From Diphasiastrum complanatum (Eukaryota > Streptophyta > Lycopodiopsida > Lycopodiales > Lycopodiaceae): a stretch of 64,000 bases of DNA. A program made the position numbers and the translations under genes. This document shows positions 23,401 through 35,822 of the stretch, one piece after another; positions within the stretch are counted from its first letter, which is position 1, and each line of letters starts with the position of its first letter. The notes under the pieces are model-generated. The model was not told where the DNA came from, did not search any database, and saw nothing but the letters and a program-made list of their open reading frames with translations. The stretch lies in NCBI GenBank assembly GCA_029204225.1, contig CM055103.1, forward strand, positions 39,410,125 through 39,474,124. Reading direction: 5' to 3'.

Positions 23401-26400
23401 AAAAAAAGTCAAACATTCACTGATAGTACAGATACTTAAATTTTAATAGCTAAACAATTTCAATCTTCCTCTAAATTTACAGATATCAGAATTCAGGATA
23501 ATCAGATCTCTCGTGACGGTGTGACCTGTCGTATCAAGATTCAATTTTCAAAACAAAATTTACAGAAATTAGAATGACATTATGACCCAAGTTTAAACAG
23601 ACTACATAGTACATACTACAGTTAAAACTTAAACAGACTACATAGTACATACTAAAGTTAAAACTTAACTTCAGGAATCAGAAACTTGAAACTTGAAAGT
23701 AGATTCTAGAATCCATAATATATCATGATTCATGAATCATAACAAAATAGTGAACACAAATACCAGGTGCCTCATGAGTCCGGTCACCAATGTAATGCGC
23801 GATGTGTCTAAATTATGATGTGTACATACTACACTATAAATACTAAACAGCTCAAGAGTCAATGCTCATCTAGTGACATGAACATCGTAGTGTCATCTAC
23901 AGACTAGTAACTACAATGATCTAATGTACATACTACAATCATCTGACATCAATGAGCACTGAGCAGGGCCCAGGCTGGTCGTTGCAGTGAGCACTCTAAG
24001 CTCTCCTACGCCTGAGTCTCCTCCCACTCGCTGGTGGTGCTGTGGAGCCTGCTGTGGCCTCTCGAGTGGTAGGCTCAGCTGCGAAATCCTCATCAGAGGC
24101 AGAGGTATGATGCCCCTCATCCTCATGGAGGACTGCGTACTGGTCTCTCGGTGGCAACTCTGGAACCTTTGCCACATTGATCAGATCGGGATTAACCTAC
24201 GCACATGTCACAATGCACATTGAAATCAAGACAAAATTTGGAGGGCCGAGTCCCGACAAAAGTTAAAATTTAGCTACATAGTACAGTGTAGTATGTACTA
24301 TGTAATATGATCTATTTAGTATAATAGTATCTACTGATTGCCAACTGGGTCCTGCCACTTGGGATGATGGATCACATGTTAGAATTTAGAAATTATAATT
24401 TATGGTGTACAAGTTACCTGGATAGGCTCTGCGGTGGTCTGGAGTCCACCCAAAAGTCTCAGGTTGGCGTGTACGTACACCAACCTCTCCAACTGCGCTG
24501 ATGATAGTCGATTCCTCTTCTTCGTGTGAATCATGGAATGGACACTCCAGTTCCTCTCACAAGTGACTGCAGTGCAGTCCTGTGAGAGAATCCTGATGGC
24601 AAGGCGACGCAATTTGGGGACATCAACCCCAAACTTCGACCACCATGACACGGGACGCAGCTGGCCTGAATCACAGTTCAAGGGGCAGTTAGTACTTACT
24701 ACTAGCAAGTTGCAACCAAGTTCCAAGTTCCAACAAGTTACAATATCATTGACTAACTGTGCAGTAAAATGTGAAGTAACAAGTTTAAACTGTAATGGAC
24801 CCACATGGTCAGTTTATACCCTCTCTCAAAAGCGTCGGGCCAGTGGCGAACTCCAAGGTCTCCTGCCTGAAAATTTGAAGCTCATCCAGCAGGTTATCCT
24901 ACTCGCGTACATCAGGATAAACTCGGGAGATATAGGCATTCCAGCCATCCCTGAGCTCCCTATCTGTGAACTGCTCCGTATCGCTCCAACCATCAGATAT
25001 GATGGTGCAACCATACCTAGTTGAAAGTTCACAGGTGACAAGTGACAAGTCAGTGGACCGTGGTCACGACTCAAGTCTCACTTACAGGTGACAAAAAAAC
25101 AAGATGAATCATGATTCATGATAGATCCGAGAGGAATCAGGACAGATCTTAAATTGTAAATTGTAATTCAAATTTCATGGCAAATTCCAATGATAAATGG
25201 TCATTTGAATATTCATGATTAAACATAAATAGCTAGCTACAGCCTACAAATTGCCCCAGAATGTCATCAACCTATCAGTTAGAGATGCAATTATTCCCTA
25301 TATTTCAGATTCAGAAGGACAAGTAATTTACAATTAACGCATCAACAAGCCCCTTCGTCCTCAGGTGCTCGCAAGATGGCCCCTGCCACACCTGCCCAAT
25401 CGCACTCACCACACTCATCGCCCTCCTCCATGCCGGGGTCCTAGCCAAATGAAATGGCAGATTGCAGGTGTAGAACAACTGTCGAACGACAACCTCTGCC
25501 TCTGCCATGGCTCTGGGAGCGAAGCTGGACACATAGTACTCCCTACCCCCCATCTGTGTAGTGCGGCCCCGTCTACCTCTCCCTCTCTCAAGTGGATGAT
25601 GTGGTGCCGGTATGGTCATGCAGGAGTTGGTGTCGAAGATCCTGGTGTTAAACAGGGTTGTTCTCTATCCCCAACCCTGTTTGGACTATATATTGACGAG
25701 CTTGAGAGAGTTATTGAGGGATGCGGTGGCACAGGTTGCAGGCTTGGGAGCATCTTGATTGCTATACTTTTATATGCAGATGACGTGGTCCTCCTATCTT
25801 CTTCCAGAGAGGGATTACAGCGACAGCTGGACAGCCTTCATGCCTTCTACAGTAGATGGGAATTATATTGAAAACCAAAGTTATGGTTTTCAACACATCG
25901 AGAGCTTTTATGCAGCACCAGGAAGTCATCTTCGACAGGTAGCCCTTGGAGGTTGTATCTTCCTACACTTACCTTGGCGTACTCTTTACAGGCCCTATCT
26001 TTGGTATGCGACAGGCAGCTTCCGCCAAACTTGGGAAGGGCCACGCGTCACTTGTCCAGTTAGAGCGTTTCTGTTTCAGACGGTTTATTCGGGATGCCCC
26101 GAGTAAATGCCAGCTTTTTGACACTCTCGTTACACCCACAACCCTATATGCAGCAGAAGTATGGTGTACGGGTCTTACATCATCGGATTGGGCCCATATT
26201 TCACGACTGCAGGTTCTCATTTTATCCAGGATGATACGGGCTAAGCCATCCATCCCACACCAGATTATACTGACAGAGTTCGCGGTTCCACCCATACAGC
26301 TATCCACCATCTTCCAGCTTATCCTATATATCCAGCGTGTCACGTTGTTATCCACAGACGAGCAGAGATACATACAGATGGCACTCGCTTCATCACGACA

Positions 26401-26818
26401 CCTTTATGACCAGGGACATCGACTATCATGGTTCTCTCAGGTCTCCCAGCTATTGGACACACTTGGCATATCTATCACAGACCTTCCATCAGGCACCCAT
26501 GAGTACATCAGACGCTTTCTTTATAGAGTATATCTGAGACGGACATGGCAGGGGCAGCTCGGGGTCAAACCCGACTATTACAGGACACACTTTCTGGAGC
26601 TAGACACAGCAGGACTTCCAGTTTTGCCACACTACCTCACCTGAGGACCGTCTCACGGGCTTCGGTCTCTGTTGGGCCAGTTTCGAGCACACACACACAA
26701 TATCAGACAATCACTCACACACACACACACACACAAAATCACACCATTTTCTCTCTCTCTCACACACATAGCACTGAGCACACACACACAATCTGAATGG
26801 CAAATGCTCTGAGTGCAC

Positions 26819-26911
<93 letters not shown>

Positions 26912-29900
26912 CTAACAGATTCCAGAATCCCGATCCCGAATCCCAATAGTCGTTTTAGGGCCAGACGGTTCGAACGGTTCGAACCGGGTTCGAACGATTC
27001 GAACCGGGTCCGAACGATTCGATGGTTCGAACCATAAAAGGCGGTTCAAACCGCAGTTCGATGCAACCTTGCCGGCTACTTGCCGGCTAGCATCTCGTCA
27101 CTGACGGCTAGGGTCCCGACGGTCAAGACACATCGCATCTCTGACAACTTGTCAGGCGGCCACACCGGGTCACTGCTCGTGACGCATCGGTCCCAACTTG
27201 GGACAAATGTCCTCCTCGGTCACTGGCCCTTGCCAATATTTGGCCTCAGGCCCTCTGGTGACCGGCCGTGCCAAGGTCATGATAGAGTCGTAACTGGACT
27301 CTAACAATCCTTCCCTCCTCTAGCAAGTCATCGGTCCTCGATGACAAACTCTGGGAAGACTTCTGCAACGACTGTCGCGTCTCCTAGGTAGCATCTGACA
27401 ACGGATGCCCTTTCCAGGTTACTAGATACCCTTGAAGGAGACGATTCCGCAATCGTCGCTCCCTTCGATCTAGGATTCTATCTGGCCCATAACCTGTGGT
27501 GTCTCTCTCCTCAAGAGACATTAGACCTTCCACCAGGCTATCGCCATCGTGCAAACATCTCTTCAGTTTGCTAACATGGAATACTGGATGCACCTTGCAT
27601 CCTACTGGTAGCTGTAGCTTATAAGCTACTTGGCTCCCCTTTTAATAATCAACCATAGTCCACAATACCTAGGAGATAACTTGGCGCACTTTCCTGTGCG
27701 TAGCACCTTCGACTTCGAAGGGACTAGTAAATACACCCAATCTTCATTCTCAAATTCCCGATAGGTACGGTTCTCACGAGCATAACTCTCTGCCCTAGCT
27801 ACAGCTTTGGACAAGTTATCTCGTGCCAACTCTAGCTTTTGCTGCATCTGAGCCAAAAACTCTACAGCACTAGGTACCCTATGCGGAATCCCTATGATTG
27901 CAGGACTCAGTGGCCTGAAACCTCTCAAATGGACTCAATCCAATGGACGCATGTCTCTTATCATTGTACGCGAACTCCAATAGCGGTAAATGCTTTACCC
28001 AGTCTGTTTGCGTACTACTCACATATGCCTTAAGCATATCTTCCAAGATCTGATTCACTCGATCTGTCTGACCATCCATCTGAGGATGCTCAGAGCTACT
28101 CATCCGCAACTGTGTTCCCAGCTTGGCGAACACCTCAATCCAGAAATTTCATGTAAACTTGGGATCCCTGTCAGAAACTATGGACTTCGGAAGACCATGT
28201 AACCTGACAATATTCTGAATAAACAACTCAGCCGCTTGCAGAGTTGTGACCTTCTTGGTCGTTGCGATGAAATGAGCCATCTTGGAAAACCAGTCTACCA
28301 CTACCATACCGGAATTGAATCCATTCTGGGTCTTGGGTAGCCCAACAATAAAATCCATAGAGATGCTTTCCCACCTTCCTGTAGCTATCTCAAGTGGATG
28401 TAGCAAGCCTGGAGGACTTACTCTCTCAGCCTTGTTCACCTGACAAGCCGTGCAACGGTCTCTTACATCCCGCTGCAATCGTGGCCAGAAATAATGCCTT
28501 CTCAAAAGCTCATTGGTCTTATCAATACTAGGGTGCCCTGCGCAGGGACTATCATGGCATTCATGAAGTATCTTACGACGAAGATCCTTCACATCTCCAT
28601 CCTTCACGGTGTATGTTAAATATGTACTGGTGTGTGCCTCTACGGAAGCGATAGCCCGACTGACTCTTCCGTTTGGTCGACTACCTTGCGCGCATTAGGC
28701 CACACACGCTGACAATGCGGGTCCTTTTCTTGAGCCTTCTTAATCTCCTCCATGAGACCACTGTTAACCACAGTAAAGCTCATCTGATGCAGTATACAAG
28801 ATAGTGCATCAGCAACTACATTTTCCTTCCTTCTTCGGAAGCGAATTTCCAAATGAAATTCCTGCATCAGCTCGGCCCACCAAGCTTGGCGGCCCTTCAA
28901 ATTTGGCTGAGTGCAAAAATACCTTAAAGTATGATGATTTGTGTACACATAAAACTCGGCGCCATATAAATAATGTCTCCACACCTTGAGCGCATGTATA
29001 ATCGCATACAGCTCTTGCTCGTGTGTAGGATATCTCTGTTGAGCTGGTGTCCACTTCTTACTCTCAAAGGCTACTGGTCTACCCTCTTGGCTCAACACTG
29101 CACCTACGGCAATGCCACTTGCATCCGTCTCTAGGTGAAAAGGTTTCTGGGTATCCACAATCTTGAGAACTGCAGCCGTGGCCACAGACTCCTTCAAGTT
29201 CTCACAACGTTGCTAAGCTTCAGCATCCCATCGAACCACAGTGTTGTTTTTCCTTAACTGGTCCGTTAAAGGAGCAGCTATCCAGGAATAATTCCTAACA
29301 AACCGCCGGTAGAACTTACAAAAGCCTAAGAAACACTGTAATTGGCGTATATCTGCAGGCCTCGGCCACTTCTTAACCACAGCCACCTTGGCTGGGTCAA
29401 CCGAAATACCCTCAACGGTCACTACGTGACCCAAATACTCGACACGAGTCTTACACAACTCTGTCTTTTGAGCATTGGCATACAAGACAGAAGCTTGTAA
29501 CTTGCCCAAAACGGTCTTGAGATGAATCTCATGCTCCTCAACCGCTTTACTAAAAACCAATATATCGTCAATAAAATTGACGACAAACTTGCCCATATAG
29601 TCTTGCAAGACATCATTCATGAGCATCATGAATGTGGCTGAGGCATTGGTTAACCCAAATGGCATAACCAAAAAATTCATAATGACCGAAACGGGTTCGG
29701 AAGGCCGTCTTCTGGACGTCTTCATCTCGAATCCATATTTGATGGTATCCACTTTTGAGATGTATCTTACTGAAAATGGTTGCACTTTGCAATGCATCCA
29801 GTAGATCATCAATCCTGGGCATCGGATACTTGTGCTTTACAGTGATCTTATTCAATCCCCTGTAATCTACACACATCCGGAAACTACCATCCTTTTTTTT

Positions 29901-32900
29901 AACAAGTAAAATAGGAGAGGCGAAAGGTGAATAACTTGGACGGATGTACCCCAGCTTGAGATACTCCTCCAACATCTTTCTGACTTCCTCTTCCTCTTTT
30001 AGGCTCATCCTATAAGGAGGCCTACATACCGGACTTGCCCCTGGAACGAGCACAATACGATGATCAACGTTCCGACTAGGCGGCAATCCCTCTGGCATAT
30101 TACTAATTGGCACGTGTTTAAACTACGTGCGGATGGACTTTTCCAACTCACTTGTTGGGTCACATCTAGGCTGTAATGCCAATACATGTGCACTAGGGGA
30201 TGCAAAAGTAAATGAAGCTTTTTGTAGTTTATTAGTGAGTGTGCTTATCTGATTATTACCAACATAAGAATCAAAACTGGAATCAACATTCACATAACAC
30301 AACCACAAATACTGAATCTCCATTCTCTTTATTTGCATATAGGTAACAAGAGGACCCTCAGCAGATGGTCTCTCCCCCTTTAAGACATGAGACATACCCT
30401 CATGCCCGAACTTATACACATGTGACTTAAAATCTATAGTGGGCTGCTTACTTGCATGCCACCGCTTACCAAGTACAATATCAAACTTAGCTAGTTTAGT
30501 AATTTCAAAATCTAACTTCTCGATATACGTCTGAATAGACAAAGACGCCCGAGAGATTCTTTCATCCCAAACCTCTATTCCCTTACCATCTAGCATCTGA
30601 ACAGTATACCAGTAATCAGATGGAACAGTAGCCAAGTGAAATTTCCTCACCACACGAGAATTGATGATATTATGCGAAGAACCGGTGTCAAACAAGACAA
30701 GCACGTCATGACCTTCCAGTTTTCCCCTCATGCGTATCAGTTCACTATCTGGAAACTGATAAGCTTCCCGCGCCTTGGTGGATAAGTAACAAACTGGTGC
30801 CTCTGGAACAAGCTTCCGCACCGAAATAGTCATGACACGACGAGTGTCCTCATCATCACTTACCAACAAGTCATCCAAAATATCCTCATCCTTGCCCTCA
30901 TCTTGACGTTGCATAGTATGAAGCTTCTTACCCGTACGTCGAGGACAATCTTTGAAAAGATGCTTGCCAAGACAGAAAAAGCATAACCGTCTTTCTTGGC
31001 CTTCTCCTTTTGCTCAGGACTGAGGGGAGACTTGTCGTAAGCACGACGAGCCATAGGAGATCCCGCCTTGTGCTTCATGTCTGCTGCATCTGGATAGGAT
31101 CCTTCTGCGACTGGCAACTGCTTGCTAAGGAGACTCAGGACTGTGAGTGACAAGTTTGGAGTAAGTTGTAACGAGTTGGAACTTGCCAGTGGCCAATTGG
31201 AAGTTGCAGTTGGAACTCAGGGTTTAGAAATTAGGAGCCTGGAGTATAACTGAAATTTGAGCTCAGAGGCTAGAGCTGAATCCTGATAATAGATTATAGT
31301 TATTAGTGACCATTGACTACTTAGTACTAAGTTCTAACTACTAACTAGTGAGTCGTGACCACGGTCCACTTACTAGTCTGATACAGACTACAGTGATCAT
31401 TGATCAGTGATATGGATAATGGCAGGCTGCAGCTACTAGCTAGGTACTAGATAGAGTCTAGAGTCTAAAACCGGGACCGTACTACGTAGTACGTAGGTAC
31501 TAGGTACTAGGACTGTAGATTGTAAATTGTGATTTTGTTTCAAAGTTGAAACTTGAAAGTTGAAGTTCAAACTTATTTGCAAATTGCAATGCCAAGATCG
31601 GAGAAAAGAATAAACAAGAAGGTTATGACAATGTTTGAGAAAGCCAAAAAAATTTTGGTTAGAAACTTAGATTTATCTTATATCTGTCATCATCATTCAT
31701 CATTCAACATTGAAGTTTTAACATTGAACATTCTATTATCTATATGACATATGTAACTACTAAGTTCTAACTAGTAACTTCTAGCATAATACATTAAAAT
31801 TTAAATACCAAAATCAAAATTGTAAAACTTTAAAGTTTCAACTTTAAACCTTTAAGGCTTTAACCATTAGTAATTAGATAATCGACTAACATTAAACAGA
31901 CTACATAGTACATTCTACAGTTAAAACTTAACTTCAGGAATCAGAAACTTGAAACTTGAAACTAGATTCTAGAATCCATAATATATCATGATTCATGAAT
32001 CATAACATAATAGTAAATACATATGCCAGGTGCCTCATGAGTCCGGTCACCAATGTAATGCACGATGTGTCTGATGATAAATCATGATGTGTACATACTA
32101 CACTGTAATCAGGTCAAGAGTCAATGCTCATCTAGTGACATGAACATCTACAGACTAGTAACTACAATGATCTAATGTAAAATCATCTGACATCAATGAG
32201 CACTGAGCAGGCTGCTGCAGTGAGCACTCTAAGCTCTCCTACGCCTAAGTCTCCTCCCACTCGCTGGTGCTGTGGAGCCTGCTGTGGCCTCTCGAGTGGT
32301 AGGCTCAGCTGCGAAATCCTCATCAAAGGCAGAGGTATGACGCCCCTCATCCTCATCCCCGCCCTCCTCGGACTCCTCATCCTCATACTCCTCATCTGAG
32401 GACTCTGACCTTGACGATGCCTCAGACTCAGACTCAGACTCGTCCTCGAGGTTGTGAGCACAGGAGCTGCTACCCTCTCCTGCCCTCCTCTTACGCTCTG
32501 CTCGAGTGACAGGCCCTGCACAGTGCACACAAAGAGGGACAGACATGTTATTGCCTACAAATTAGTAAATTACGATAATTAGTAACTTCGAACTTTGAAA
32601 TTTTAATTCAAGACCTTAGACAATCCTAATTTCTCACCTGCACTCTACATGGCCTCCTCATGGAGGAATGCGTACACGTCCTCCTCTGACTGGTCTCTCG
32701 GTGGCAACTCTGGAACCTTTGCCACATCGATCAGATCGGGATTAACCTACGCACATGAGAATCCTGCTGGCAAGGCGACGCAATTTGGGGACATCAACCC
32801 CAAACTTCGACCACCATGACACGGGACGTAGCTGGCCTGAATCACAGTTCAAGGGGCAGTTAGTACTTACTACTAGCAAGTTGCAACCAAGTTCCAAGTT

Positions 32901-35747
32901 CCAACAAGTTACAATATGATTGCCTAACTGTGCAGTAAAATGTGAAGCAACAAGTTTAAACTGTAATGGACCATGCCACATGGTCAGTTTATTACCCTCT
33001 CTCAAAAGCGCCGGGCCAGTGGCGAACTCCAAGGTCTCCTGCCTGGAAATCTAAAGCTCATCCAGCAGGTTATCCTGCTCGCGTACATCAGGATAAACTC
33101 GGGAGATATAGGCATTCCAGCCATCCCTGAGCTCCCTATTTGTGAACTGCTCCTCATTCCTCCAAAGTGGATGGAGTATGTGGGCCATGGCATGCAGGGG
33201 CCTATGAGACCACTGCCACCTGCTCAACCAAAGGAGCCAGACCTCCGCAAGCCTGCAACAATCCAGATTGAAGACACATTAATAATTATACTATATAGTA
33301 CGATGTACATGATAGTACATACTGCATACTATTGTCTACATACTACATTTGAAATTTGAATCTTGATTCTTGATATACCTCTCTGGGCTAATGGTTGTGC
33401 AAAGCCTCAACTGCTCGCCCAGCCTGTCCATGAACTCGTACAAGAGGCCCAATGTACAGCCCTCTCGATCTGGGGCTGTAGGCCCACCACAATGGATCGA
33501 GCCTCATCCCAAAATGGTGAATACGTCCGCTCGAATCTCTTACTCTTGGGCTCCTATGATGGCCCCCACTGCGCCCAGTCAACGGCAACAACCATCTACC
33601 TCAAGCCCTGATGAACTTTCAGTAGCCGTTCAAGGACCAGGAACATAAATGCAAACCTGCATAGGGCACAAGTGACAAATTCTAAGTTCTAACTTCTGAC
33701 AAGAGTCAAGACAATACATGGCACATGCATCATTGCATGAAATATTTACCACTACTAACTAAACCGTAAATACTTACCAACAGTCTACAGAAGCGCATTC
33801 AAGAATCAAATTTGAGTTGCAACTTGCAACTTGCATACCTGATGGGGGCAAGTCTCAAGACATCCAAAGTGGACTGTCTCCTGAACATGGCTAGGACCCT
33901 AGGCTTCTTGGTGACAAATCTCACCAAGAACCGTGCAGTACGCACCACCTCCACAATCCATGGAATCTTGGCCACATCCTTGACCAACAAGTCTAGGCAG
34001 TGTGCAACACAAGGTGTCCAAAAGATGTGGGGGTAGGTCTCATTAACGAGCCTACCCATGGAGACGCAGTTTGATGCATTATCTGTGACCACCTGCACAA
34101 CCATACAATGCAATGTGCGTGACTTTGGAATTCCAAATTCAAGACTCAAGTGCTCAGTGGCAACTGCTTGGTGAACCATAATCCATTGTTAATCAATCCG
34201 AAATCGCCACTGAACAATGAACATTCAACATTGACAATTACAAATTATTAATTACCTAATACCATTTAACATTATAGGTAAACCGTAAATTGTAATAAGC
34301 AATGGCAGCTCGAATATGTGAATGTACTCGCCCATGACTGCCTCCCCAGAGGTGTCAATGGATCTGAGAAACATCGTCCTCATGCACGAAGACACTAGGA
34401 TATTCAATATGTGGCGCCTCCTCGTATCGCTCCAACCATCAGATATAATGGTGCAACCATACCTAGTTGAAAGTTCCCAGGTGACAAGTCAGTGGACCGT
34501 GGTCATGACTCACATTGCATTGTTGCAGTGTTGCACAACTTACAGGTGACAAAACAAGATGATAGATCCGAGAGGATAGATCTTAAATTGTAATTCAAAT
34601 TTCATGGCAAATTTCAATGATAAATGATCATTTGAATATTGACAAATTACAATCATGATTCATGATTCATGATTAAACATAAATAGCTAGCTGCAATTAA
34701 CAAGTAATAAGTATGCATTGTGGCATGCCCCATGTGCAATGCCACCACATGGCACAATGTATGAAAAGTTAAAACTTAATGTACAAATTACAATGTACAT
34801 ACTTATTACTACATAATACATTATACATATCAATGATCTCAGATCAATCATCATAAAGTCTTTAAAGTTTAGAGTGCATAAAGTTAAAAGCAAGTAGTAC
34901 GTACTGGGCCCATGCCTTCGTGAGAGACTCTAGCTTCTGGTCAACAGAAGTCCGCTCATCAAGAAGCCCCTTCGTCCTCAGTGCTCGCAAGATGGCCCCT
35001 GCCACACCTGCCCAATCGCACTCACTACACTCATCGCCCTCCTCCATGTCGGGGTCCTAGCCAGATGAAATGGCAGATCGCAGGTGTAGAACAACTGTCG
35101 AATGGCAACCTCTGCCTCTGCCATGCCTCTGCCTCTGCCTCTGCGGCCCCGTCTACCTCTCCCTCTCTTAGGTGGATGATGTGGTGCCGGTATGGTCATG
35201 GCTGGAGGTGGTGTCGAAGATCCTGCACCAGAAGGCGGGTCAGGCCGGGTACTAGGCCCTGCCTCATCTGCAGCTCTGTCCTCTGGGCCATGGGAAGCGA
35301 GGGGTGAGCGGATGGCAACTAGGGGGCGTGATGTGGTGGCCTCTGGGTGTGTCGCCATGACTACATCTCGATCTGCCAAAAAAGGCAAATTAGAAATTAG
35401 ATGATCAATGAAATTGAAACTTCAAACTTGATGTATCATGTGAGTTAAAACTTAAAACTTGATCAATGTTTGAAGTGTAAGAGTCTTAGAGTTGAATGTT
35501 TACCTCTCGGTCTGGGCCCCATCCTCGAAGGGCCAACCTCCTCCGATGCGACAAGAGTGAGTAGCGTGTCAGGAGCATGCATGCAAGGGGCAATCTCGTA
35601 CCCCCTCATACGTAAGTGCCCTGATGTGTGGGCCCTCCAGTGTAAGACTGGTGACAGTATCTGCAAGCCCATCTCTTCGTGCCCAATGTGCCATAGGCCG
35701 CAGCGATGGTGACGTGATCTTACAAGGGATCCCTATCCCTCGGCATG

Positions 35748-35822
<75 letters not shown>

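Larger units (their letters stand above)
23271..27071 (-). mobile_element. hAT transposon copy E1, 3.8 kb, internally deleted
   Basis: Terminal inverted repeat CAAGGTTGCATC at 23271 and GATGCAACCTTG ending 27071, with flanks CCGACTAC and CCGGCTAC (8 bp, one mismatch). Both ends carry TTCGAA palindromes in GGTTCGAACCG units (about 23283-23378 and 26967-27062). The minus strand has transposase pieces: N-terminal [19 protein letters not shown] (25619-25350), then GWSDT joined directly to a late segment (near 24977), and the C-terminal dimerisation domain (24670-24450). The catalytic middle (DUF659 region) is missing. A LINE fragment lies inside at 25647-26690. Confidence 0.88.

Noticed and set aside
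23283-27062. GGTTCGAACC repeats resembling the T-arm of tRNA
   Set aside because: They occur as palindromic arrays at both hAT ends with no acceptor stem, D-arm or anticodon arm; they are subterminal transposon repeats.
34430-34560. Symmetrical GACCACGGTC-type words as a regulatory operator
   Set aside because: They recur in intronic parts of both hAT copies, so they are element sequence rather than a host site.
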